64,000 nucleotides of DNA. It comes from Lentinus brumalis (Eukaryota; Basidiomycota; Agaricomycetes; Polyporales; Polyporaceae). The translations under genes and the position numbers were made by a program. The notes below the pieces were generated by a model. It was not told the DNA's origin, ran no database searches, and saw only the letters and a list, made by a program, of their open reading frames with translations. The DNA is taken from positions 992,001 to 1,056,000 of the forward strand of contig MARA01000004.1 of NCBI GenBank assembly GCA_001792895.1, read 5' to 3'. Every line of letters begins with the position of its first letter. Within the stretch, counting starts at the first letter, position 1. Positions 38,001 through 49,811 of this stretch are shown here, piece by piece.

Positions 38001-39319
38001 GTCTCCAGCAACGCGTTCTGCGTCTTCGCCTTCGCAACAAGCTCATGTTTGTGTTGCAGTGACCGCGTGATGTCTGCATGAGGCATTCATGCGCGGACAT
38101 ACAACGATGATTCGGGAAAGAGCCTACCATAGGAGTACGCGAAGTACATTCCACCTCGAGTGAACTCGCGGATACATTCACGGACGATCTTCGCTTCAAG
38201 TTCCGAGTGTTTCTCTTCGATGCTCTGTGGCGGTGGAGCGGCAGATGAAACAATTGAGTCAATAACATCCTCGGGGCCTTTAGAAGTGTCCTTCAGTATC
38301 GACTCGAGGTCTGCTGGGTCGATCGGGGGTGGTGTGTAATCGGACTGCTCGACGAGCATGTGGTCAATAGTCGCATTCTGTCGGGAGTTGCGTTTCGAGA
38401 GGCGAGTCCAGAACGAGAGGCGTTCAGTAAGGGCTTTCACGACCGTGTCAGTACTGTTGGACGTGATGGACGATGCCGTGGAGGAAGAGGGCGAGGGTGG
38501 TTCATTGTCTTCACTGATGTTGAACCCTTGGTCCGGACGCGGGGAGACAACCTTGACTTCGGGCTCGTCCGCAAACGTAACACGAGGAGACCTGGTACCA
38601 TTTGCCTCTTGGGTATCGGCGGCCGCGGCGTTGGCAACGTCTTCGGACTGGAGTTCAGCCTGAGCGGCTTCAGTGGGGAGCAGAGACACACGACGGTCGA
38701 CAACATTGCGAGAAGCCAGAGCAGAGAGGACAGTCCGGGCGCGGTCCTCTTCCAAAGGTATCGCAGTGACCCCCTTCACGCTATACACAGTGTGCCTAGG
38801 GTCGAGGACTTGCGCCGTGCATGAGATTCTGAGAGTTGACGAGAGCTAAATACCACTCACAGTCACCAATGCGGTTTCTAGATGATATCACCAGGAGGTA
38901 GGAAGCTGTCGGACACATTAAGCCAACGCCATAGTTTACGGCACGACATAGTCACCAGAATACAGTTCCAGGAAGCCAATGATTCCATACACCACCACGC
39001 TCTCTTCCCAGTCCGCATCCTCAGGTTGGGCAGCAGGCGTCTCAACTTTACCTCCCTTCCCCCATGCCACTTTCACCGCCGACTCGGAGACGTCTTCTGT
39101 CTGAGCTTGCCCGGGATGCCGGGGGCGCAGCAAAAGCCCATCGGAGGTCGCAACGATAGATATGTGTTCGTAGGGACATGGATGCGGTACCGGGGGCAGG
39201 GTATCCTTCGGCTGAAGACCTGTATTGTGCACGAGCGGGGTAGTCGCTGGGACGACAGCTGGGGTGGACTTTGTAGAGGGCGTCGCCGTCTTGAACGTTT
39301 TGGAGAAAAGACGTTTCAT
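35084..39319 (-). CDS. Sac-domain phosphoinositide phosphatase, Sac2/INPP5F type
   Basis: A probable membrane-lipid phosphatase of early endocytic compartments (role inferred from the family). The start MKRLFSKTFKTATPSTKST is followed by HISIVATSDGLLLRPR, then the Sac domain: VVYGIIGFLELYSASYLLVI, YSVKGVTAIPLEEDRARTVL, a 200-residue Ser-rich insert, GGMYFAYSYDITRSLQHKHE, RRFWWNEWLSKPLIDAG, and the catalytic CX5R in FRVNCIDSLDRTNVVES. Then come WANNGDAISRAYAGTSALK and LSRMYTSTFGDWFSQAVIDF. The hSac2 domain follows: DKFEEKVLLL, ALYIISYDYTLEKVKMYTRV and PLGDIVGISKG. The final exon ends YAKMEYGVKRLLWLGS at 35084. Many introns; the protein is roughly 950 residues. The more usual NCxDCLDR is NCIDSLDR here; the nucleophilic Cys is kept. 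An in-frame ATG at 39343 is an alternative start. Confidence 0.92.
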
Positions 39320-39607
39320 GCTCGCTGACCCAGCAGCACGCAACCGACGAGCATATGTACAGTGTCAGGGAGGGCTGCAGTGTCAGACGGTGGAGGAGAC
39401 AGGCGGCAGAAGAGCAGAGGAGAATGACATCAGATCTCGAGATCGCCGATCCGAGCGACTGTCGCCCTCTGTCGCCATGATCTCTGCTCTCTGCAACGGT
39501 GCAACCAAGCTTACGGACCTCGGACGACTTTATGTGCGTGCGCAGCTTGACTCGGGAAAAATCCATAAAGCTATTGCAACAGTCTACAGTACACGACAGC
39601 CCACAAT

Positions 39608-40885
<1,278 letters not shown>

Positions 40886-41572
40886 GGTAGGAGTAGAGGT
40901 ACGCGTATGCGCCTAGGCGCTAGAGCCAACGTATGCTTCATGCTGATGTCACGTGTATACCAGACGCGACGCGCGTTCGGTCGCGTCCGACGTCACCTCC
41001 GACTCGCCTACGCGTTCCTTAACACGCAGATCGCACGTTGACATCGACCTTGACACGTTGGCAGTCCACCATCGTCCATATAATACTTGAGACGACCGTT
41101 CGATATGCCGCACGTTCAGCCGCCTGGACCGTGTCGACACTGCCCACAGCGAACCGCTTACTTAACCTCTGCCACTGCAGAGCACATCGCTGCCCATTTC
41201 ACAAGATGGCCTGCCATCTATACGAGACTTGGCAGGCACGTTCATGGTAATATACAGAGGGAAGGTTAGCGAGATCTAACTGGACAGCGGTGCAGTATCT
41301 ATCACGACAGACGACAGATCAAAGGAATGCGAAGGCGTGAGCTAACTACAGCATAACGAGATGCGAGACATCAGAACACCAAGAGACAGCAGGAATATGG
41401 ATACCCCAGGGGAGCTGGTTACAATACTACTAGATAAGGTGGAAATGAGGTGCCAGAAGTGTCGAATCCATGTGAACGGCCACACCGACCCTGCGAATGC
41501 ACGCGAGGGTTAGAGCGCGCGGGAATTTTGTACGGCACTAATCGCGAGTGGGATGAGGTGACCCTCACGGAG
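40886..41572. other. Gene-free interval upstream of PRE2
   Basis: These 687 bases hold the PRE2 promoter and the 3' region of the methyltransferase gene. No exon is recognised. A weak AT-rich CCATATAATAC lies at about 41076. Confidence 0.5.
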
Positions 41573-43149
41573 TCACTTCTTCACGGCCCAGGCGAACGAC
41601 CAGCGAGTGTGGAAACGGACACGAAGCTCACGTAACTCTGTTGCAGCCTCGCGTGTCATCATCTCAACACTTTCTGGAAAGTAGCCCTCGCTGGAGCAGC
41701 GTGGTCAGCGCATGCCGAGAGGAGGAGCCCTGTACGAACACGGCCATACCTCAATAGGTAGGGTCCCAGACCTGCAATGTATCTCAAACAGTCCTCGCGG
41801 AGCATCTCCGCAAGCAATAATTCCCGTTCATCCCCTGCAGGTGTCATGAGTACACGAAGAGGAGGGAAGGGGAACAAAAGGATGCTAGACCCACCGCAAC
41901 GCCACGGGCCGAGAGGAATATAGACCTTGTGCCACCCCACATCTGTGAAGGCATCGATATTACGAAGCCAGGTCGGATTCATCGACGGCGAGTCGACACT
42001 TCCACCCCGGGTTTTCATAGCATTATATCCCGCGAAGAAGACACTATGTAGCCAGGAAAAATCGGACGAGCCTTGTGCGGAGTATGCCAACGGTTCTTGC
42101 CACTCATCGTAGAGTTGCATCTCGCCGTCGCCCAACAGCACGACCCCGCCGGGGCGCAATGCTTGTGCAAGCTCCTCTAGGAACTGTGGGAAGTCACGGA
42201 TCTTGCATACCATCAGTCAGCGAGACCGGAGAGAAGGCGATAGAAAAGCGACGAACTCCAGCGGAGACAGATCGTGCGTGAATGACGTCGAAGGACTCCC
42301 TATAATGGCTGAACCCCAGGTTCGCCTGTAGGCGATGGTTAGCGGTTGATCGGGGTGTGCAGAAGGCCCTGCTCACGTCGTCTATCTCGAAGCTTTGCGG
42401 ACGGGCATATCAGTAACCACCCAATGCAAGTCAGCGTTTTTGCAGGAACGTACCGACAATTCGGAGGAAGGTCCCTGAACACCGGTGATTACTAGTCGGC
42501 GACGGCCATGACAAGTACTATCACTTACCCGTCTACCCTCGGGGGTGCCAAATCCACCCCGACCACCGAGCAGTGGGGGAACTGTTTGGCCATATCGATA
42601 GCCCTGCAGATAGAGTAATCAGGGACTCTTCGAACGGCAGGTGTCTTTCAGGAATCACCAGCTACCGCTTCCCGTACCGACATCCAGGATCGCTGCTGTC
42701 TTTCCTGGTCGAGGTGCCAATGCTCTTCTGACCAGGTTAGGTGCGGGGTAAAGACTGCCGAGCGCCAGTGTGATAATCTGGTGCTGCAAGTCAAGTCTTC
42801 GATGCTCCTCGTTGTCCTGATGCAGCAGTTGAGCCGTCGATATCGCCACTCTATCAGTCACAAGACTGTACCCACCGCAGGTAAGAAGTACGTCTAGCTC
42901 GGGGTCAGTGATTATTCTCGACGGAGCGCGATGGCTGTTACATACATCGTTCTGGTTGTTCAATATGCGCCCATAAGCTTCCCTAAGCTATAGACACGGG
43001 GTATCAGTCATGACTGCGGAGAGATCGGTAGCGGCACGGACCATTGTTCGACCGTCGACAGACGAAGAGAACGAGTACATCGAGGGCGCTGGGCTCGCAC
43101 TACGTCCATCGGAGCTCGTGTCGACAAATTCATCCTGGTTGGTTGTCAT
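41573..43149 (-). CDS. SAM-dependent methyltransferase, fungal class I (LaeA/UMTA-like)
   Basis: A class I methyltransferase of the large Agaricomycete family loosely related to LaeA. Substrate unknown. Many small exons join in phase: MTTNQDEFVDTSSDGRSASP, LREAYGRILNNQNDTYFLPA, DNEEHRRLDLQHQIITLALG, then the SAM-binding motif ILDVGTGSGSWAIDMAKQFP followed by VVGVDLAPPR. Next: LPPNCRFEIDDANLGF, YRESFDVIHARSVSAGI, FLEELAQALRPGGVVLLGDG, NPTWLRNIDAFTDVGWHKVY and IPLGPWRCG. The last exons give LLSEGYFPESVEMMTREAAT and the family ending RVRFHTRWSFAWAVKK. About ten introns of 50-60 bases; frame intact. Nothing nearby looks like a biosynthetic cluster, so a role in secondary metabolism is only a possibility. 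Confidence 0.9.
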
Positions 43150-43836
43150 GGTGGGTCAGATGTGATAGCGAGCAGGTCAGCGGGGCGCGAAGTACCGAGC
43201 TGCATAGCGGCGACTCTTCAGCGGACGAGTATATATGGTCTTGCAGTTTCTGTGGCGCCCGGAGACAGGGCATGGCACCCGTTGCACTTGCGGGCCCTGG
43301 CAGCAAGGAGATGAGCATCTGTTGTGATAACGTCATGGAAAGCCCGAGACGGCGAAGTTCCGCGCACAGCTCATGGGAGCCTGATTGAGTTCAAGCATTA
43401 ATTGGCTCCAGGATCTTCGAAAAAATCGGGTCGAATAGAGTGGAGATAAGGCCCGAGGGCGAGAGAAAGGGGGCCGTCGGTTGTGATTCTCGAGCTCGAG
43501 GAAGTCGTCCCCGGAAGTCCAAACCAGTTACGGCGGTTCTGCGTGTGTGTTAGTGAGTAGCCGCGCTGGGAGGCGGGTTTGAACGGGTGTACCAGGGTAC
43601 CCGACCAACACAGAGCGGGCAATCATATGTCCTGGACCATACTTATGTTGAAACAGTAAGTATGCACGCGAGTCGAGTCGCTGCCTGATGTCGCAGTTTG
43701 CCATTTCCGCTTTCGTACCCACATGTGCTGATCGTTGCTGACTAAGCATATTGACCCACACTTCGGCGTTTGCCGCCCAACGCGTCCATGCCTCCGCCAC
43801 CGGTGAGAGCTTAACGCGTCTTGACTTCTAACCGCC
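43150..43836. promoter_or_regulatory. Shared intergenic region of the methyltransferase and UBC9
   Basis: There are 687 bases between divergent starts. Two short minus-strand frames (43398-43622 and 43528-43800) have some protein-like composition and a CACACACGCAG acceptor-like site between them, but I could not make a supported gene from them. Confidence 0.45.
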
Positions 43837-44689
43837 ATGTCTGGGATCTGCAGGGCTCGTCTTGCCGAGGAACGCAAGCAGTGGCGCAAGGACCACCCAT
43901 TTGTATGCGCACAGTCCTCAGGAAATGCGTTCTGTGGATGACACACTTTCAGGGCTTCTATGCTAAACCTACCAAAGCTCCCGACGGCTCCATGAATCTC
44001 CTGGAGTGGGAGGTCGGCATCCCTGGAAAAGCTGGGGTGCGTATGCTCATGGCGTTCCTGTAACTTGGCGTGGGTCGCTGAACGCATGGATCACAGACAC
44101 CATGGGAAGGTGGTGTCTACAAGCTGATGATGATATTTCCCGAAGGTACTCGTCTCTTCGACCTGGTCCGTATGGATCCATGAGAGCTGATTGTGTTTTT
44201 AGACTACCCGTCTAAGCCACCGAAATGTAGGTGCGCCCTTGACTGCGCGCAGTTCTGATGCTCAAGTAATCCAGGCAAATTCTCGCCACCTTTGTTCCAT
44301 CCCAACGTGTACCCCTCGGGAACTGTCTGTCTGTCTATTCTGGACGAGGAGAAGTCGTGGAAACCGGCGATTACGATCAAACAGGTCCGAGGAAGCATCT
44401 ACGACTGAATGCTGTCGCTGACCTTTTCGCAGGTTCTCCTCGGTATTCAGGATCTCCTGAATGATCCTAATGTTAACGATCCCGCGCAGAGCGAGGCTTA
44501 CACGATGTTCAAGTAAGTATTGCGTACTGGTACAGTTGATGTCCCCTCGATAGCTGACGTCTGCCGTAATTAGGAACGACAAGGTGGCATATGAGTACGT
44601 GTGGCGGTTCTGCCATAGTAACCAGAAGGTTCACGCTCCCCTGCAGACGTCGTGTCAGACAGCAAGCACGGGAGAACGTCCCGAAGTAG
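43837..44689 (+). CDS. UBC9: SUMO-conjugating enzyme E2
   Basis: The only E2 for SUMO; it carries SUMO as a thioester and passes it to target lysines, mostly in the nucleus. The start [20 protein letters not shown] continues to [60 protein letters not shown], and the active-site region [20 protein letters not shown] (catalytic Cys in TVCLS). It ends [20 protein letters not shown] and [15 protein letters not shown]. Seven introns, several very short, all GT/AG. Length (about 158 residues) is standard. Near-perfect conservation makes the call safe. The gene is convergent with SNU13, with 184 bases between the stops. Confidence 0.97.
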
Positions 44690-44873
44690 ATAGGTATTTC
44701 TCTGGCTCACGTTTTGCATTGTATCTGCGCTTTATTCTTACACTATATATATCATGTTTACTCGGTGCTCCCAACATCGGTGGGACGGTTGGAGAGCACA
44801 CATGTACGGCGTGTCTCCGTTGCACACGAATGAGTGATGTACGACAACGACATTACAGATCCGGCGGACGACC

Positions 44874-45429
44874 TAGTACATGAGCCTGTCAACTTCCTTC
44901 TGGATGTTCTCGATCTGAGTTTTGAGCTCCTTGTTCTCATTGGTCGTGATACTGGCGGCAATGACTGGCCGAGTGACGCCACAAGCCCTACCGAGGGCAG
45001 CCTTCGAAGCGACGAAAATGTACTTCACATTCTAAGATGCCTTGTTAGACAAGCGGCCGGTAGCAAAAATGGCACACTGCGCGGCTTACCTTCTCCTCAC
45101 ACAGCAAGGGGAGATGGAGAAGAATTTCCAGAGGCTCAGTGTCCGCAGTCAAGATGATGAGCTCAGCGATACCACGGTTGAGGGTCTTCGTGGCTGACGG
45201 GGACTCAGCACAGGTCGGGGGTGTGGAAGGCATGGAATCCCGACGCACCTTCATTCGCACCCTTCTTGAGCTGCTTGTACTGCTGCGCACGCTCAACGAG
45301 ATCCAGAATCTGTGCCGGATGTTGGTAACGAAAGTCACGCACAGGAAGAAGTATGGAGAAACGCACCTTGTTGTTGAGGTTGGCATCAGCAAGGGGCCAT
45401 GCCTTCGCCTTCGTCTCGCTATCGGCCAT
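44874..45429 (-). CDS. SNU13: SNU13 / 15.5K RNA-binding protein
   Basis: A small L7Ae-type protein that binds kink-turns in U4 snRNA and box C/D snoRNAs, so it serves both splicing and rRNA methylation. The start [20 protein letters not shown] is the family N-terminus. Then come [80 protein letters not shown] and [20 protein letters not shown], ending KEVDRLMY. Three introns with consensus ends; about 127 residues, the usual size. The frame is intact. It is divergent from the CBM1 cytochrome gene. Confidence 0.97.
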
Positions 45430-45906
45430 TGTAGATGTTTTTAGAGCGACCTCACGTCTGGATGATCCTTGGTCGGTGTTCGTCAGTTGATCCCGCGCGT
45501 GGACAGGATGGAAGTCGGGGGACGGATGAAGCAGTCCGACGCGAAGCAGTGCCGCAACAAAAATTGGGCCACAGACGCGCTCCTCTGCCAGAAACGGCAA
45601 TCCGATCATTCCGGAGACGCCTCCCGAGTCCGGTGCGGCGACTTCGCGAGTGCATCTTTCTCCACCACCTTCCGCGACCTTTGTCCGAACGCGCATCGAT
45701 GTGCTCTATTCGCGGACGGCCTCCCTTGTACGCTCTATCTGCGGAAGTAGTCTGGCAGAACTCGACGACAGCCATCCAAACATACATGGCCAGCATGGCA
45801 TGGCGCACGCAGCAGCAACAATATCGCCAGAGCATATAAATGGCGGCCCGTATGCGAGGATGGCAGCAGGACACCCTTGGTTCAGCTGAACATCGAACTC
45901 GTCCTC
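45430..45906. promoter_or_regulatory. Shared intergenic promoter of SNU13 and the CBM1 cytochrome, with TATA box
   Basis: A clear TATAAA lies at 45835-45840, 67 bases before the cytochrome start codon at 45907, fitting an inducible secreted-enzyme promoter. The remainder (477 bases in all) holds no recognised exon. Confidence 0.65.
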
Positions 45907-47056
45907 ATGATGTCTCGCAAAATTCTCACTGCAGGCTTTGCTGTTGCCGCCGCTACCCTGGGTATACTTCTCATATGCATGTTCAGTTCGTCCTCGTACT
46001 CAAATAGCGGCCAACCAGCATCGGCACAGGTCGCCTCCTCATACTGCGACGCTACAAGCAAAATATGCTTCCAAGGCTACACGGTAAGGCCCTGCTACGT
46101 GCTGACTATGTGACACTTGACACTAGGCCAACCTCGCAGGACCCCGCCGAGGACATGACTATCGGCCTCGTCCTCCCACCTCTCTCTCCACCGTCAGACG
46201 AGTACATCATTCAGATGGTATTTCCTGCGAGCTACGGCTGGACGGGGCTTAGCATGGGAGGGCAGATGTCGAACAGCTTGCTCTTCCCATTGTGGACGTA
46301 CGATACCAACAAGCTTATGGTAGGGCCCCGCTGGGCAGAGTACGTATTCGACGAAGGCTATCGCGCTGTATCTGATATCATTTTTATCAGTGATTACGTA
46401 CTTCCAACAGCATATGCAGGTCCCAAGGTTACCCTGCTCCCCTCGTCGACGGTCAACAGCACCCATGTCAATGCCATATTCCGCTGCCAGGTATTGTACC
46501 TTCATTACCCGCCTCCTCAGATTGCTCACCAGATGTGCAGAACTGCACCGTGTGGGAGGGAGGTTCCCTTGGTTCGGGTAATCTCAACGGCACCGCCGTG
46601 CTGGCCTATGTCGCATCCACGACAAGTGGAGTAGAAGACCCCTCCGATATCAACTCGAGTTTTCAGGAGCACGACTATTTCAACTTCTTCGGCGTAGACC
46701 TGAGTGCAGCACACTCGGCTTCGTACAGTCAGTACTTGGGTGGAGGTTCGGGGACCACGACTGCCGCTCCTCCTCCTGCTACATCTTCGGTGCCACCAAG
46801 CACTACGAGTAGCGCTCCTACTGGAGCTCAAACAGCGGTACGTCGTTTCGTTTCATTGCACTTTTTATGCAGTCATTGACTCTTCCGCTGCAGTATGGAC
46901 AGGTCAGTAGCTCAATACCCGGCTCGTTTTTACGGTTATGCTGACAGTGCATAGTGCGGTGGGACTGGGTGGACGGGACCCACCGCGTGCGCTTCAGGCC
47001 TAACGTGCGTTGCTGTGTCTCCGCCGTACTACAGCCAGTGCCAGCCTGCGAAGTAG
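45907..47056 (+). CDS. Secreted b-type cytochrome domain with CBM1 (AA8-CBM1, CBCyt-like)
   Basis: A haem-binding cytochrome related to the cytochrome domain of cellobiose dehydrogenase, without the flavin domain, fused to a cellulose-binding module. A signal or anchor segment comes first (ILTAGFAVAAATLGILLICM), then SSYCDATSKICFQGYTDPAE and DMTIGLVLPPLSP. A likely haem-ligand Met lies in GWTGLSMGGQMSNSLLF, and a likely haem-ligand His in VNSTHVNAIFRCQNCTVWEG. A Thr/Ser/Pro linker (TTTAAPPPATSSVPPSTTSS) leads to CBM1: YGQ, CGGTGWTGPTACASGLTC, then YYSQCQPAK. Four introns, one inside the CBM1. The likely role is electron transfer at cellulose, for example to lytic polysaccharide monooxygenases (inference from the family). 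Upstream in-frame ATGs at 45877 and 45910 are alternatives. Confidence 0.93.
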
Positions 47057-47422
47057 TTGGGTACCTGTCGGTCTTCATGATACAGGCAGGATGTAGAACG
47101 TGCTATGCCCGAGCTACTGTCCCCGTGTGTTGACAAGATTCAGCTCAAAATTGCACCATTATTTGAAGATGATCCTCTTCATGCTTGCGTGTCCAGACGT
47201 CCAAGCTTCGTGCAGCGAACGCGCGGTCTGAATTGAGACGGGGTCACGTGGCCTGAGTCGCGATCGAAATGACGCAGCGCGGGTCTGCGTCCGACATCCG
47301 GCGGCACCCCAGGCCTACATCCGCGCCGCCACACACATATAGTCCTAGCGAGAACACACGGTCGGGGTTCTATCTCGCTGCATAAGATTCTCCCCCTTCG
47401 AACCCTTTGCAGCACACGAAAC
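47057..47422. other. Gene-free interval upstream of the retropepsin-like gene
   Basis: These 366 bases contain no recognised exon. A weak CATATAG lies about 87 bases before the next start codon. Confidence 0.5.
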
Positions 47423-48546
47423 ATGGCGCAGTTCGGTCCCACCATCCTTGACGTCCATACGCCGTCCTCCTCCTTTGCAATCATCTACTCTGGTCAGCGC
47501 ACTGCATAACCTATTGTTTTTGCTGGCTTATGTGTCATGCAGATTCTGAAGACACTCTCGACACTCTGTACAGCAAGCTAAGCAAGAAGGCTGTTTTAGA
47601 GCTGCGCGGCGGACCAGTCCACGCGAGCTGTCTCAAGTACGAATGGAATGACACAGTCTGGAACTTGGATGATGGTACGTCTGGTCCCATGCCAAGCTTT
47701 ATATTTCTCAGCGTTGCGACAGAATCCGACTTCGCGATATTTGCGTGGAGGCTCAAATCCGCCCCTGGGGGCGACGGCACCCCCGTCCTCCACCTGCGGG
47801 ATCCAGACCAACCCCTCCCGCGCACATCAGAATACAGGAACCCTTCTTTCTACATGTTCCGCCCTAAGGCCCATCCTACATCACCGCGGTATCCCGTGAG
47901 TCCAGACAGCACATCTGTAAGGAGTGGGAAGTCGCACAAGCGCAGCAAGGACACGACCCCTAAGGCCGAGTTGCCCAAGTTCAAGGAGGAGTTCGAGAAG
48001 TTCCATAACGAGAACGGCGTCCGTACGGTCTCTGGAAGCATTGGTCCTGTGAATAACGGTGAGTGCATGGCATGTGCACCTGTTCCCACCGTCGGACCCT
48101 GACGCGTTTCGTGCTCGTGCTCGCTGTGCCTTCCGCAGTCCGAATGTTGCTGAAGAGCGGGTACCGCAATGTATACATCTCGCGCAAATTTGCGATCAAG
48201 AACGGGTTCATACCCAGAGATGCTGCGCCAGGGTACTATGGGTACGGTGGGCTTGTCAAGTAAGTGCTCACAAGGTTCGGACAGGGTTCGTCCCACTGAC
48301 TGCCGTCCTGACAGCCTGGGGAAGTGGCCGATTACTGTCGGCCGCACGCGCAGTACGCACCCCGTGTACTTGTCGGAGGAGTCGCACTTCGACGTGGTCC
48401 TAGGGCGGTCATTTGTGGAACACCGGCAGATCAAGTTTGACCCTGTCGACCCAACAGACGTGGTGTGCCAGGACACAGGGGAGAAGCTCGACTGCGAGCT
48501 TGTCATCCTGAAGGATGGGAAAGGGCAAATCGTGACTGTGACCTGA
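47423..48546 (+). CDS. Conserved basidiomycete protein with retropepsin-like C-terminal half
   Basis: Not a named family that I know, though similar Agaricomycete proteins are familiar. The N-terminal half starts MAQFGPTILDVHTPSSSFAI and contains SKLSKKAVLELRGGPVHASC and a basic Ser-rich linker (RSGKSHKRSKDTTPK). The C-terminal half reads MLLKSGYRNVYISRKFAIKN, GFIPRDAAPGYYGYGGLVNL, WPITVGRTRSTHPVYLSEES and HFDVVLGRSFVEHRQIKFDP. The order resembles a retrovirus-type aspartic protease: LLDTGA..FIS, flap, then DVILG. Here, though, the catalytic Asp-Thr-Gly position reads KSG, so an active protease is unlikely (inference). Four introns; the first-domain intron uses an acceptor that yields LDDESDFAIFAWR. 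About 290 residues, frame intact. It ends KLDCELVILKDGKGQIVTVT. Confidence 0.8.
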
Positions 48547-48943
48547 CGAACCTAAGTATTGCCCAGCTCCTTCAGTTGTATCTTGCCCTGCTGTACTCGG
48601 ACATTGTGTGCGTGTGCTCTGCGTGTACTTCTATATGTATACCCCACTTCAAGTTGTACTCGGACATGTCGGAGATATGTAACCATAGTCGTTATCGTTT
48701 CTTTGAAATCATCCCAGCTGCTCTCCCCTGCCATCCTCTTAACCTGGAGGCACAAGCACCGAAACACCATCATCACGGCGAACAGAGAACAGAGTTGTTT
48801 GAACCGACTAGGCTACAGTTATGAGCAGCTCGGTCTAAACTTTCGGTCTTGAGCGGCTGTTGCACGTGGCGTGGTCGAGCAAGACGCAGGGAAGGCGTCA
48901 ACGTTGCCGATCCCACCACGACACCCTGTCCTCGTCGTTCGCG
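48547..48943. other. Gene-free interval upstream of mS38 gene
   Basis: This is the 3' region of the preceding gene and the promoter of the next. No exon, repeat or TATA box stands out. Confidence 0.5.
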
Positions 48944-49811
48944 ATGTCCGTCCTAGCACATCTGCTGCGTCCAGCAGCAGGTGCTCGCAGGGCATACTCT
49001 GCCTTCTCGAAGCCTGGAGGCGGCGGGTACTTCAACTCGTCGAAATCCCCCAAGGTTGCACCTCCTTCCAGCAAGAGCAAGGTCGACTCTTCGTCCTCGA
49101 CTACTCCGGATGCCTCTTCATCTGCCCCCAAGGACGACTCGGCGACATTGTCGCCGGGAGGTGCTACCCCAGACGCGACTGGCTCGCACATTCCTTCGTC
49201 ATCCGCCTTCGCGCCCAGCTCGCAGTTTGCACCTGTGTACCCGCATATCAGTCGACAGGACCTCAAGCTGCACCAGTTTTTCTCTCTTCATCGTCCCCTC
49301 CTCACGATCTCGCAACACCCGCTGTCTATCTTCGAGTCCCACTCCTCACCATTCCCCATCGCCGTCACACCGGCACCAGAGACAGCCAATTTTGGCACCC
49401 TCGAAGAGCACGCGGAGGTATCCCAAGATGCCGATGCCGACGCTGCACGCCAGCTCGCCAGAGCGATGGTCGTCAACCGGGTCGGAGCTTCCATTGCTTG
49501 GGAGGATGCACTTAAGCGGCTCGGTCTAGACGAGTCGTCCGCTCGGGCGGAGGAGGTCGGTCTGGCGGAGGCGGAGTTTGGGATGTACATGGATAGCACC
49601 AAGAGGAAGCGGCGAAAGAAGATGAAGAAGCACAAGTGAGTGCATGACACCCATTGTTCGCCTTCTAGGGCTTTGCTGACAACGGTTCTTCCGGTGTCTA
49701 GGCTGAAGAAGCGGAGACGCGTATGTATCTATCGGACCTTCCACGCAACATGATGTACTGACAGAGCTCCCCTAGTTGAACCGGGCACAGCGGCTGAAGA
49801 TCGGTCGGTGA
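48944..49811 (+). CDS. COX24: Mitochondrial small ribosomal subunit protein mS38 (COX24/AURKAIP1 family)
   Basis: A small-subunit mitoribosome protein; the yeast homologue was first described as needed for COX1 mRNA handling. The start MSVLAHLLRPAAGARRAYSA is a typical mitochondrial presequence. A long Ser/Pro/Thr-rich middle follows, then ISRQDLKLHQFFSLHRPLLT and ISQHPLSIFES. The diagnostic basic C-terminus is MYMDSTKRKRRKKMKKHKLK, KRRRLNRAQRLKIGR. This end is split over three small exons (introns with GTGAGT and GTATGT donors). The conserved domain is only the last 35 or so residues; the rest varies greatly between fungi. The family call rests on that tail and is firm. Confidence 0.88.

Noticed and set aside
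43398..43800. Possible small minus-strand gene between the methyltransferase and UBC9
   Set aside because: Two frames can be linked by an acceptor-like site, but there is no matching donor in phase and no similarity I recognise.
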